In this document: positions 39,650-48,176 of the stretch, piece after piece
Position numbering within the stretch: the stretch's first letter is position 1
Layout of the letters: the number at the start of each line of letters is the position of its first letter
NCBI RefSeq assembly: GCF_016654015.1
Contig: NZ_JAEPWM010000005.1
Location: 124,001-188,000 of the forward strand
DNA length: 64,000 nt
From: Ramlibacter ginsenosidimutans
Lineage (GTDB): Bacteria > Pseudomonadota > Gammaproteobacteria > Burkholderiales > Burkholderiaceae_C
Direction of reading: 5' to 3'
Notes under the pieces: model-generated
The model's input: only the letters and a program-made list of their open reading frames with translations
Told to the model about the DNA's origin: nothing
Databases searched by the model: none
Position numbers and translations under genes: made by a program

Positions 39650-42049
39650 CTAGGCACCCAGCCCACCTGCCGCGACCAGCGCGGCCCGTGTTTCCCGGAC
39701 CGAATCCGGCAGCCATTGCCGCCAACGCTGCAGGTCCTCCCCGCTGGCGCAGGCTTCCTCCAGCGCCGTCGCGAGCGCGCTGATGCGCGCCATGCCCATC
39801 ATGCCGGCCGAACCCTTCAGGCGGTGCGCAGCGGCGGCGATAACGGCTGCTTCCACGCCGGCGGCGATCTCGTCCACGGTCCGCTCCACGGCATCCATGC
39901 CCGCCTGCATGAGCATCCTGAAATCCTGCTCGCTGCCGATGTCCCGTACCGCCGCGACCTGTCGCTCGTCCAGCAGCGGCAGATCCATGGGCGGCAGCGC
40001 GGGCGGGCTGCTTGTGGCTGGCGCGCCGACACCCGGCGCGCCGTCGCGGTGGTCCACGCACGCAAAGCGCGCGATGACCGCGTCCAGCCGCTCCCATTCG
40101 ATCGGCTTCGCCAGGCAGTCGTCCATGCCGGCTTCCAGGTAGCGCGCCTGCTCCTGGCTCATCACGTTGGCCGTGAGGCCGACGATCGGGATGCGCCGCA
40201 CCTCGCCCGGAAGATTGCGGATGCGCCGGGTCGCCTCGACCCCGTCCATCACTGGCATCTGCACGTCCATCAACACGATGTCGAACGCTTGTTGCTGGAC
40301 GCATGCCACTGCGGCGGCACCGTCGTGGGCGAACACGAGGCGGTGCCCGCGTGCGCCCAGCACCGCCTGCAGGATGTCGCGGTTGATCTGGACATCCTCC
40401 GCGACCAGGATGCGCTGGGGCGGCAGGGACGTGACGGCTACGCTCGCGGTGGCCCTGAGGTGTGCCGGATCGCCCGGTGCCAGCGGCACCTCGAGGGTGA
40501 AGCCGCTGCCCTGACCCACGGTGCTGGTCACGTCGATGCGGCCGTCCATCGCCTCGGCGAGCCGCTTGCTGATCGCCAGCCCGAGCCCGCTGCCGCCGTA
40601 CTCGCGCGCCGTGCTGCGGTCGGCCTGGGTGAACGGCGTAAACAGTTGGGCCAGCTGGTCCGGCGGTATGCCGATGCCGGTGTCGCGCACCTCGAAACGA
40701 AATCGCTCGGCACCGCCGGCGTCGGTGGCGGCGGCGACATGCAGCGTGACGGACCCTTGCCGGGTGAACTTCACGGCATTGCCGGCCAGGTTGAACAGGA
40801 TCTGCCGCAGGCGCGTGGGGTCGCCGCGGACCACCGCGTGGGAAGGCAGGGACAGCCGGACTTCGAACTCCAGACCTTTTTCCAGCGCCATCGGATGGAT
40901 CAGCGAACGCACCTGCTCGATCAACTCGGCCAGGTGGAAGTCCGTCGTCTCCAGGGCCAGCTTGCCCGTTTCGATGCGGGAGAAGTCCAGGATGTCGTTG
41001 ATCACGCTCAACAGGTGGCGGCCGGACGAACGCATCGCGTCGACGTACCGCCGCTGTTCGGTCGTCATGTCCTGCGCCGCCAGCAGGTCCGCCATCCCGA
41101 GCACGCCCGTCATCGGGGTGCGGATCTCGTGGCTCATGGCCGCCAGGAACTCGGCGCGCGCATCGCTCTTGCGGCGCAGCTCGGCCCAGAGCAGCGCCTG
41201 CTGCGCGAGCAGCACGGCGAACGGCAGGCTGCACAGCGCCGTGGCGGCGAGGTAGACCTGCAGCGCCTGCACCCGCGCTGGCAGTCCGCTTCCCGGCGCC
41301 AGGATGTGGGACAGGGCGCCAACGTCACGCATCGCGAAGAACCCACCGGTGACGGCCATGGCCGCGATCGCCACGCTGACGCCCAGCAAGCCGTACCACC
41401 ACGTCGTCACGACGAGCAGCGGGAAGGTCAGTACCAGCCAGGGCGTATGCGCTTCCTGGCGCAGCAGGGCCACGCAGGCAATGGCGATCAAGGCGATACC
41501 CGCGGGGCGCCAGCCGCGCGCCTCGCGCAGGGCGCGGCGGCGCTCGGCCGGATCCGCCCAGGTCAGGAGGACCGGTGTGCAGACGATATAAGCCAGCACG
41601 GAAGCGGAGTACCAGGACAGCCACAGCGGGCCGTAGGGCACGCCGGCGCGGCTCGAGAGGAGCGCGGCTGCGGCAGCCGCGCTGAGGACCGGGATGGCAA
41701 CGACGGCAAGCAGCAGCCGCCCCAGCTGGTCGCGGCCATGCCAGGGGTTGCTCAGCCCCCGGCGCCCATGCAGCACGGCCGCCACCGCGAGGATTTCCAC
41801 GACGTTGCAGGCCCCGACCAGCCAAGGCTGCGGCGCGTTCGCGACTTCGCGGGCGGCGCCGGCCGCGAGCCACAGGATCGGCGCCAGCAGCCGCCAGTGG
41901 CGCCTGGGCTCCATCAGCAGCACGAAGACCGCAACCGCATTGGCCCCGCGCATGGCCGGCATGTCGCCGTACAAGGCAGCCGGGATGGCCTGGAACGCAA
42001 AGTACATCGCAGCGAACGCGGTCCAGCGCAGGATGTCCTTCGGGTTCAT
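39650..42049 (-). CDS. Hybrid sensor histidine kinase/response regulator with Hpt domain
   Basis: A 799-residue membrane kinase. About the first 290 residues hold several hydrophobic segments resembling a MASE1-type sensor. Then come HisKA with AAMSHEIRTPM (phospho-His307), an ATPase domain (FNLAGNAVKF, RDTGIGIPP, GGSGLGLAIS) and a receiver domain with Asp595 in VLMDVQMPVMDG. A C-terminal Hpt domain has His742 in AAHRLKGSAGMMG. It thus carries the complete relay on one chain but no output domain, so a separate response regulator must exist elsewhere. The ATG at 42049 is chosen where the first membrane helix begins. No cognate regulator gene adjoins it. Confidence 0.92.
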   Translation of the reverse strand: MNPKDILRWTAFAAMYFAFQAIPAALYGDMPAMRGANAVAVFVLLMEPRRHWRLLAPILWLAAGAAREVANAPQPWLVGACNVVEILAVAAVLHGRRGLSNPWHGRDQLGRLLLAVVAIPVLSAAAAAALLSSRAGVPYGPLWLSWYSASVLAYIVCTPVLLTWADPAERRRALREARGWRPAGIALIAIACVALLRQEAHTPWLVLTFPLLVVTTWWYGLLGVSVAIAAMAVTGGFFAMRDVGALSHILAPGSGLPARVQALQVYLAATALCSLPFAVLLAQQALLWAELRRKSDARAEFLAAMSHEIRTPMTGVLGMADLLAAQDMTTEQRRYVDAMRSSGRHLLSVINDILDFSRIETGKLALETTDFHLAELIEQVRSLIHPMALEKGLEFEVRLSLPSHAVVRGDPTRLRQILFNLAGNAVKFTRQGSVTLHVAAATDAGGAERFRFEVRDTGIGIPPDQLAQLFTPFTQADRSTAREYGGSGLGLAISKRLAEAMDGRIDVTSTVGQGSGFTLEVPLAPGDPAHLRATASVAVTSLPPQRILVAEDVQINRDILQAVLGARGHRLVFAHDGAAAVACVQQQAFDIVLMDVQMPVMDGVEATRRIRNLPGEVRRIPIVGLTANVMSQEQARYLEAGMDDCLAKPIEWERLDAVIARFACVDHRDGAPGVGAPATSSPPALPPMDLPLLDERQVAAVRDIGSEQDFRMLMQAGMDAVERTVDEIAAGVEAAVIAAAAHRLKGSAGMMGMARISALATALEEACASGEDLQRWRQWLPDSVRETRAALVAAGGLGA

Positions 42050-42301
42050 GCGAGCTGGCGATGTCCTGGTTGCAGCACGTCGAGGTGTGGAGCGCGGAGC
42101 ATAGCGCGGTCCAGCAGAGCTGCGACCATGACGCGCTCGAATGCTAGTCATTAAGTTCGAATGCGCGCCAACATGCCAGCGGATCGGATGCACGGGCGTA
42201 TCGGCAGTGCGCGCTTCGAGTCGCAACCCGCAGGGAAGGGGCCGCATCGGGGACCACTCGGCCTTGCCCGGCTTGCGCAACGGCTTCTGAAATGCCGAGC
42301 G

Positions 42302-43681
42302 TCACCTGGCGAAGAACCGACGATCCTGCGCCTCGCGCAACTGCCTGAGTGCACCAGCGCTCAGGTCGAGGTCCGCGCCACGCAGGGGCTGGCCGCGCGC
42401 GACGTGCCGCCGCACGCGGGCGCCGAGTGCCAGGTAGTACGGAACCGGCCGCTCTTCGCCAAGCGGTTCAGCGCGTTGAAGTGCGTAACCGAGCGCCGGG
42501 ATTTCATGGCGCGCTCCCATCTGCAGCACCTCGCCCGGCTCCAGGTGACGCGCGGCGGAGGCCACGAGGTCCACGAGCGGCTTCACCTCGGAGCCGCCCG
42601 TGGAGCAACCGAGTTGCGCTGCGGACAGCATCGAGACGGCGGCCTCGGCGCCGAGGAGGTGCACCGGGTTGTGGAGCAGCACGTAGCGCGCGTCAGGTGA
42701 GGCCGGCATCCCCTTGGCCGCGAACAGGAGGCCGGTCGCCTCGTCGGGCGTCTCGGCCACGACGAACACGCCTCCCGCGAAACTGATCTCGTCCGGCCGG
42801 CGCAGGCAGTTGAACATGTCGACACGGCCTGTACCTCCCAGCAAGCCGCCGCTGGCGCGCGGGCGGAACAGCGAAGGCAGTTCGACCGTGCGCGCGATGG
42901 GTGCGTGCAGCGACGCGCAGTCCGGCAACAGCCCGGTGTGGTTGGCCACGATGCCCATCTCGCACAGGTCCGGGACGGTCGTGCGCGCGAACGCGACCGC
43001 GTGGCGCGTTCTCAAGCTCGCCGCATCGGCGCGCGCGAACGCGTCTGCGTAGCCGGCGGCCGGTTCGCTGCGACCCCAGGCGCTCACCGTGCCGGCCTGC
43101 GCGTCCCACACGAAATCCGATTCGCTGGACTTGCCCGCACACACGACGGGGAGTCCGAGCATCCGCGCCCAGTCCACGAGGCCGATGAGAAGGCTCGGCT
43201 GGTCGCCGTCCACGGGCGAATGCACGACGCCGCGTTCCGCGGCGCGGCAGGCGAGTTCCGCGCCGACCACGATCTCCGCTTCCTTTGTGGCGATCACGAC
43301 GTGCCGGCCGGCGTCGATGGCCGCGCGCGCGGTCGCTGCCGCGGCCTCCGGGTCCCCCGTGGCTTCCAGCACGGCCACCAGCGGCAGCTGCACCAGGTCG
43401 TCCGCGGAGGCGAGCAGCGCGATCGCACCTTCGTCGAGGGCCTGCCTGGCGTCGGCCAGCGTGGCACACGCGCGGATGCGTTCCTTCGGATGTCCCGCGG
43501 CCGCCACCGCGCGGCGTGCCCGCTCCACGTCGCGGTCGCACACGGCGACCACCTTCAGGCCTGGCATGCGCGCCGCCTGCGCGACGAAGGTGGCGCCGAA
43601 TTCGCCCGCGCCCACGAGGCCGACAGGCAGTTCGGCACCGGGCGTGCGGGAAAAGCGGTGGAAAATCTGCTGGAGGTTCAT
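42302..43681 (-). CDS. NAD(P)-dependent oxidoreductase with C-terminal SAF-like domain
   Basis: A 459-residue protein of the homoserine-dehydrogenase-like Rossmann group. The nucleotide loop is GLVGAGEFGATF (21-32), followed by VVAVCDRD. A middle segment with VIATKEAEIVVG and VHSPVDGDQPSL precedes the catalytic region. A SAF-like tail (RHVARGQPLRGADLDL) ends the protein, as in antifreeze/SAF dehydrogenases found in sugar-acid loci. The ATG at 43681 lies only 30 bases from the divergent GntR start, and that gap contains a GntR-type palindrome. Substrate unknown; co-regulation with the TRAP operon is likely. Confidence 0.82.
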   Translation of the reverse strand: MNLQQIFHRFSRTPGAELPVGLVGAGEFGATFVAQAARMPGLKVVAVCDRDVERARRAVAAAGHPKERIRACATLADARQALDEGAIALLASADDLVQLPLVAVLEATGDPEAAAATARAAIDAGRHVVIATKEAEIVVGAELACRAAERGVVHSPVDGDQPSLLIGLVDWARMLGLPVVCAGKSSESDFVWDAQAGTVSAWGRSEPAAGYADAFARADAASLRTRHAVAFARTTVPDLCEMGIVANHTGLLPDCASLHAPIARTVELPSLFRPRASGGLLGGTGRVDMFNCLRRPDEISFAGGVFVVAETPDEATGLLFAAKGMPASPDARYVLLHNPVHLLGAEAAVSMLSAAQLGCSTGGSEVKPLVDLVASAARHLEPGEVLQMGARHEIPALGYALQRAEPLGEERPVPYYLALGARVRRHVARGQPLRGADLDLSAGALRQLREAQDRRFFAR

Positions 43682-43689
43682 AATCAAAT

Positions 43690-43701
43690 CTTGCATACAA
43701 G
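43690..43701. promoter_or_regulatory. GntR-type operator between the dehydrogenase and gntR
   Basis: CTTGCATACAAG, a near-perfect palindrome extended by T and A on the flanks (TCTTGCATACAAGA). It matches the TTGTAT(A/G)CAA pattern common for FadR-subfamily regulators. The exact reverse complement recurs at 44523-44534. It occupies nearly half of the 30-base gap between divergent genes. Confidence 0.65.
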
Positions 43702-43711
43702 ACGCAGAAAA

Positions 43712-44485
43712 GTGAAGAGCTCCGTTTCCCGCCCCCCGGCGCCCCCTCTGCGTCCGAGCGCCCGCAAGGCGACGGCGGCCAAGGCTGCGCCGGCGGCGAA
43801 GTCCCCGCGTCCGCCGGCAGCAGCCGATGCTCCCCGCAAGGGGGACCTGAACGGAAATGCGCTGGCCGCCCTGCGCGAAATGATCGTCAGCGGTGAGCTC
43901 GCGCCTGGACAACGCCTGAACGAGCGGCAGCTGTGCGAGCAGCTCGCGATATCGCGCACGCCGGTACGCGAGGCCCTCAAGGCGCTCACGCAGGAGGGGC
44001 TGCTGCAGGCGCATCCCAACCGCTCGCCTGTGGTCGCGCCTCTCGACGCGGCCGACACGAGGGACCTTATCCAAGTCGTGTCCGCTATCGAAGCGCTGGC
44101 CGGTGAGCTCGCCGCCGCAAGCGTCAGTGAGGCGCAGGTCGCCGAACTCGGGATCCTGCACTACACCATGCTGGCGCACCACGCGCGCCAGGAGATGTCC
44201 GGCTACTTCGCCGCGAACAAGGCCTTCCACCGGCGCATCGTGGAGTACGCCGGCAATCCGGTGCTGCTGTGGGTCTGGGACCTGCTGTCGCTGCGGGTCG
44301 ACCGCGCGCGCTACGCCTCCAACCAGTGGCCGGAGCGCTGGCAGGAAGCCACCGCCGAGCATGCGCGGATTCTTGAACTTTTCACTGCACGCGATGCGGC
44401 CGGCGTCGGGCAGGCCATGCGCGAGCACGTGCGCAAGGGCTTGTCCGTGGTCGTGGCCTCGCTGCCGGCGCCTCCCACGGCATAG
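43712..44485 (+). CDS. GntR-family regulator, FadR subfamily
   Basis: A 257-residue regulator starting at a GTG (43712). It has a basic, proline/alanine-rich N-terminal extension of about 45 residues. The winged helix follows (GELAPGQRLNERQLCEQLAI, SRTPVREALKALTQEGLL), then an FCD ligand domain (VSAIEALAGELAA, NKAFHRRIVEYAGN). It is divergent from the SAF dehydrogenase and 105 bases upstream of the first TRAP gene. Mirrored CTTGCATACAAG palindromes on both sides of the gene suggest that it represses itself, the dehydrogenase and the transporter operon. Confidence 0.9.
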   Translation: MKSSVSRPPAPPLRPSARKATAAKAAPAAKSPRPPAAADAPRKGDLNGNALAALREMIVSGELAPGQRLNERQLCEQLAISRTPVREALKALTQEGLLQAHPNRSPVVAPLDAADTRDLIQVVSAIEALAGELAAASVSEAQVAELGILHYTMLAHHARQEMSGYFAANKAFHRRIVEYAGNPVLLWVWDLLSLRVDRARYASNQWPERWQEATAEHARILELFTARDAAGVGQAMREHVRKGLSVVVASLPAPPTA

Positions 44486-44522
44486 CGGCGCGCGGGGTTT
44501 GCTCGCTTGACACCCGGGAAAC

Positions 44523-44534
44523 CTTGTATGCAAG
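44523..44534. promoter_or_regulatory. GntR-type operator upstream of the TRAP operon
   Basis: CTTGTATGCAAG, the exact reverse complement of the site at 43690-43701. It lies 56 bases before the dctP start at 44590 and 38 bases after the gntR stop. Confidence 0.65.
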
Positions 44535-44589
44535 ATGCGCTCCGCACCCCGCAATGGGCGCGCTCGAGCCAGAGACAGGAGACAAACGC

Positions 44590-45591
44590 ATGCAGACCCC
44601 GTTCAGCCGCCGCGCCGTTCTCAAGGGCGCCGCCGCAGCCGTCGCTTCGTCCGCGCTGACCGTGCGCGCCGCCGTGGAGCTCAAGCTCACGCACCCCGCA
44701 GACCTCGGCCACCCCGTGCACATCGAGGCCGAGAAGATGGCGAAGAAGGTGTTCGACCGCACCTCGGGTGCGGTGAAGATCACGCTGTTCCCGAACAACG
44801 CGCTCGGCTCCCCGGTGGAGACCGCGCAGCAAACACGGCTCGGCGCCATTGACATGATCTTGATGAACCCCGCGAACATCGAGGCGATCTCGAAGTCGGT
44901 GGGCGTCATCAACATCCCCTACCAGTTCGACAGCTACGAACACGCCTACAGGACGCTGGATGTGACGGCAAGGGAGTGGCTCACGCAGCAGCTGGCCGCG
45001 GCGGGCTTCACCTGGATCGCGAATTTCGAGTGGGGTTTCCGGGCGCTGTCCAACAGCCGCAAGGCGGTGAACACGCCGGATGACGTGCGCGGCCTGAAGA
45101 TCCGCGTGCCGCCCGAGCTCGCCATCAAGGCGGCGTTCGAGGCCCTCGGCGCCAACACGCAGACGGTGGCCTTCCAGGAGGTCTACCTCGCGCTCGCCAA
45201 CAAGACGGTGGACGGCCAGGACAACCCGATCGGCACTACCTTCGCGGCGAAGTTCTTCGAGGTGCAGAGCCACGTGGCGCTCACCAAGCACATCTACGCC
45301 ACCATCATGTTCGCGGCGAATCCGCGGGCCTGGACGGGCAAGCTCGATGAAGCCCAGCGCCGCATCATCGCGGAGGAGGCTCGCATCGCCGGCGCGGCCG
45401 CGCGCAAGGGCGTCCGCGATCGCGAGGAGGAGTTCCTGGCCCAGATGCAGAAGGCCGGCGTGAGCATCAGCCGGCCGGACGTCGTGCCGTTCCGCGCGAA
45501 GATGGGCCCGGCCTACGACACGCTGCGCAAGAGCCTGGGCGACGACACATGGAACGCCTGGAGCAAGATGGTCGCCGCGGCGCGCGCCTGA
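44590..45591 (+). CDS. dctP: TRAP transporter solute-binding protein (DctP family), first set
   Basis: A 333-residue periplasmic binding protein with a twin-arginine-like leader (SRRAVLKGAAAAVASSA). The domain carries the DctP features GLKIRVPPELAIKAAFEALG (carboxylate-binding arginine) and FQEVYLALANKTVDGQDNPI. The ATG at 44590 follows an AGGAGA site and removes a meaningless upstream extension. It overlaps the next gene by one base. It should capture a carboxylate, probably the substrate of the SDR or dehydrogenase encoded alongside. Confidence 0.94.
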   Translation: MQTPFSRRAVLKGAAAAVASSALTVRAAVELKLTHPADLGHPVHIEAEKMAKKVFDRTSGAVKITLFPNNALGSPVETAQQTRLGAIDMILMNPANIEAISKSVGVINIPYQFDSYEHAYRTLDVTAREWLTQQLAAAGFTWIANFEWGFRALSNSRKAVNTPDDVRGLKIRVPPELAIKAAFEALGANTQTVAFQEVYLALANKTVDGQDNPIGTTFAAKFFEVQSHVALTKHIYATIMFAANPRAWTGKLDEAQRRIIAEEARIAGAAARKGVRDREEEFLAQMQKAGVSISRPDVVPFRAKMGPAYDTLRKSLGDDTWNAWSKMVAAARA

Positions 45592-46889
45592 TGCTGATCT
45601 GGGGCATCCTCCTCTCCGTCTGCCTCGTCATCCTCGCGGGCATCCCCATCGCGGGAGGGCTCGCGCTGGTCGCGGTCGGCACCATGCTGATCACCGCCGG
45701 GCCCGACCTGCTGGTGATCTTCGTGCAGCGCACCTATGCGGCGACTACCTCGTTCCCGCTGCTGGCGATTCCCTTTTTCATCCTCGCCGGCAACCTGATG
45801 AACGTGGGCGGCACGACGGAGCGCATCTTCGGCGTGGCCAACCTGCTGGTGGGCAAGATCCGCGGCGGCCTGGCGCAGGTGAACGTGCTCGGCAGCATGA
45901 TCTTCGCGGGGATGTCCGGCTCCGCCGTCGCGGACGCCGCGGGGCTGGGCACGATCGAGATCCGCGCGATGGTGAAGGAGGGCTACACGCCCCGCTATTC
46001 GGCGACCATCAGCGCGGTATCGGCGACGATCGGCCCGATCATCCCGCCTAGCATCCCCTTCGTGATCTTCGGCAGCCTGGCCAACGTCTCCGTGGGCGCG
46101 CTGTTCCTCGCGGGCGTGGTGCCGGGGCTGCTCATGGGGCTGGGCTTGATGGTTGCGATCGCGATCGTCTCCGTGCAGCGCAACCTGCCGCGCTCGGCGG
46201 GCTGGCCAGGGCTCGCACAGGCCCTGCGGATCTTCAAGCAGGCGGCCCCGGCATTGGCGCTGCCGCCGGCCATCCTGGCGGTCATCTTCACGGGCGTGGC
46301 GACACCCACCGAGGCGGCGGTGATTGCGGCGGCACTCGCCTTCGTGCTCGGGCGCTTCTTCTATCGCGAACTGCGCATGCGCGATTTCTGGGACACGCTG
46401 TGGGAAACCGGGCGACAGACCGCGCAGGTGATGCTGATCATCGCGATGGCCGCGCCCTTCAGCTGGGTGCTGATCCAGCAGCAGGTGCCCAATGCGATCC
46501 TCAAGGCCCTGCTGGCGCTGTCCACCGAGCCCTGGATCATCCTGCTGCTCGTGAACGTGGTGCTGCTGATCCTGGGCATGTTCCTCGAGGCGATCGCGAT
46601 CATGATCATCGCGTATCCCATCCTCGCCCCAGTCATGGCGGCGATCGGCGTTGACCCCGTGCACTTCGGCGTGATCATGGTCCTCAACCTGATGATTGGC
46701 CTGGTCACACCGCCGGTTGGGCTGTGCCTCTACGTGGTGTCCGGCATCGCCAAGGTGCCGATCGCCGACGTGGTGCGCGAGCTGGCTCCGTACCTTCTCG
46801 CGCTGTTGGTGGTGCTGGCGATCGTCACCTACGTTCCGGCGGTCTCCACCTGGTTGCCGCACGTCTTCGGACTGGGAGTCGTTCGATGA
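45591..46889 (+). CDS. dctM: TRAP transporter large permease (DctM), first set
   Basis: A 432-residue, strongly hydrophobic membrane protein with about 12 segments, the ion-coupled channel of a TRAP importer. Family motifs include IPFFILAGNLMNVGG, the MSGSAVADAA glycine/serine loop, TIGPIIPPSIPFVIFG and VTPPVGLCLYVV. The ATG at 45591 overlaps the dctP stop, and the stop overlaps the dctQ start. The order P-M-Q is unlike the P-Q-M order of the second set in this cluster. Confidence 0.94.
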   Translation: MLIWGILLSVCLVILAGIPIAGGLALVAVGTMLITAGPDLLVIFVQRTYAATTSFPLLAIPFFILAGNLMNVGGTTERIFGVANLLVGKIRGGLAQVNVLGSMIFAGMSGSAVADAAGLGTIEIRAMVKEGYTPRYSATISAVSATIGPIIPPSIPFVIFGSLANVSVGALFLAGVVPGLLMGLGLMVAIAIVSVQRNLPRSAGWPGLAQALRIFKQAAPALALPPAILAVIFTGVATPTEAAVIAAALAFVLGRFFYRELRMRDFWDTLWETGRQTAQVMLIIAMAAPFSWVLIQQQVPNAILKALLALSTEPWIILLLVNVVLLILGMFLEAIAIMIIAYPILAPVMAAIGVDPVHFGVIMVLNLMIGLVTPPVGLCLYVVSGIAKVPIADVVRELAPYLLALLVVLAIVTYVPAVSTWLPHVFGLGVVR

Positions 46890-47392
46890 ATGCCGTGCTC
46901 GCGCGCGTGGACCGCGCCATCGCCGACGGCTGCCGCTGGGGCGTCTGCGGCTGTTTCCTCGGGCTGTTCGTGCTGCTGTCGCTCGGCATCGTGCAGCGCA
47001 TGGCGCCTGTCTTCAAGGTGCCTGGCTACGACGAACTCGTGGAGCTGCTGTTCATCTGGATGACTTTCCTGGGCGCGCTCGCGCTATGGCGGGAAGGCAC
47101 GCTGTACAAGGTGGACCTGCTTGATCGCATGCTGAACGCCACCGCCCGGCGCGTGCTGGAGGCATTGATCCACCTGTGCATGCTCGCCATCGCCGCGATC
47201 CTCTCCTGGGCAGGCTGGGACTTCCTGCGCCAGTCCGGGGAGACCACGCCGTTCCTGCAGGTCGACAAGATGTGGTGGTACGCGGCGATCCCGGCGTGCG
47301 GCACGGTGATGGCCGTCTACAGCGTGGCAGGGATCTGGCGCGCCGTGCGCGGTCAGGTGGAGATCCCGCGCGAACTCGTCACGCTCAGCTGA
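46886..47392 (+). CDS. dctQ: TRAP transporter small permease (DctQ), first set
   Basis: A 168-residue membrane protein with about four hydrophobic segments. The DctQ signature is recognisable in YDELVELLFIWMTFLGALAL followed by WREGTLYKVDL. It starts with an ATGA overlap on dctM and completes the first importer. Its partner subunits are immediately upstream. Confidence 0.9.
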   Translation: MNAVLARVDRAIADGCRWGVCGCFLGLFVLLSLGIVQRMAPVFKVPGYDELVELLFIWMTFLGALALWREGTLYKVDLLDRMLNATARRVLEALIHLCMLAIAAILSWAGWDFLRQSGETTPFLQVDKMWWYAAIPACGTVMAVYSVAGIWRAVRGQVEIPRELVTLS

Positions 47393-47408
47393 AGGACACG
47401 CAAGCGAC

Positions 47409-48176
47409 ATGAAGCAACGCAGACTCGAGGGCCGCACGGCCATCATCACCGGTGGCGCGGGCGGCATCGGCGCCGCGACGGGCCAGTTGTTCGCCGAAGA
47501 AGGAGCGCGCGTCGCGCTGGTGGACCTGGAAGGTTCGCCGCTGGGCGAGGTGGCCGCGGAGATTCGGGCGCAGGTGCCCGGCGCACAGGTGCTGGAGATC
47601 CGCACCGACGTCGGCCAGGAGCAGGCCGCGCGCGCCATCGTGGAGGAGGCGCTGGGCTGCTTCCAGGCGATCGACGTGCTAGTGAACCTGGCCGGCATTC
47701 GCTCCTACGAGCCGCTCGCGGAAGCGAAGGCCGAGACCTGGGACCGCATCCTGAAGGCGAACCTCCTCAGCTACGCCTTCCTCGCGCGCGAGGCGCTGCC
47801 GGCCTTGCGGCGCTCCGGACACGGCTCCATCGTCAACGTGTCGTCCACCCATGCGCTGAATCCGCGCGCCGGCATGGGCCAGTACGACGTCACCAAGGCC
47901 GGCATCGTCTCGATGACGCGCACGCTCGCCTTCGAGGAAGCGCGGCACAAGGTGCGCGTGAACACGGTGTGCCCGGGCCTCACGCTGACGCCCTTCCACG
48001 TCAAGCGCCTGGGCCGCACGCGCGAGGACCTGCTCTCGGAAAAGTCGAAGTACAACCTGCAGGAACGCTGGGCCGATCCGCGCGAGGTGGCGTACCCGAT
48101 CCTGTGGCTCGCCAGCGACGAAGCATCGTTCATCACCGCCTCCACCATCATGGTGGACGGTGGGCAGCACGTGTGA
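47409..48176 (+). CDS. SDR-family oxidoreductase
   Basis: A 255-residue classical SDR with TGGAGGIG (14-21), Tyr159/Lys163 in YDVTK and the C-terminal TASTIMVDGG. An NNAG-like segment reads VNLAGI, where the usual second asparagine is replaced by leucine, a small deviation. It lies 16 bases after dctQ and overlaps the amidohydrolase start by a GTGA junction. Oxidation or reduction of the imported compound, with the lactonase-like hydrolase acting next, would be a typical sugar-acid scheme (inferred). Confidence 0.9.
   Translation: MKQRRLEGRTAIITGGAGGIGAATGQLFAEEGARVALVDLEGSPLGEVAAEIRAQVPGAQVLEIRTDVGQEQAARAIVEEALGCFQAIDVLVNLAGIRSYEPLAEAKAETWDRILKANLLSYAFLAREALPALRRSGHGSIVNVSSTHALNPRAGMGQYDVTKAGIVSMTRTLAFEEARHKVRVNTVCPGLTLTPFHVKRLGRTREDLLSEKSKYNLQERWADPREVAYPILWLASDEASFITASTIMVDGGQHV

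Noticed and set aside
39716..42154. An 812-codon plus-strand frame
   Set aside because: Antisense to the hybrid kinase, whose motifs are unmistakable; the antisense product has no recognisable domain.
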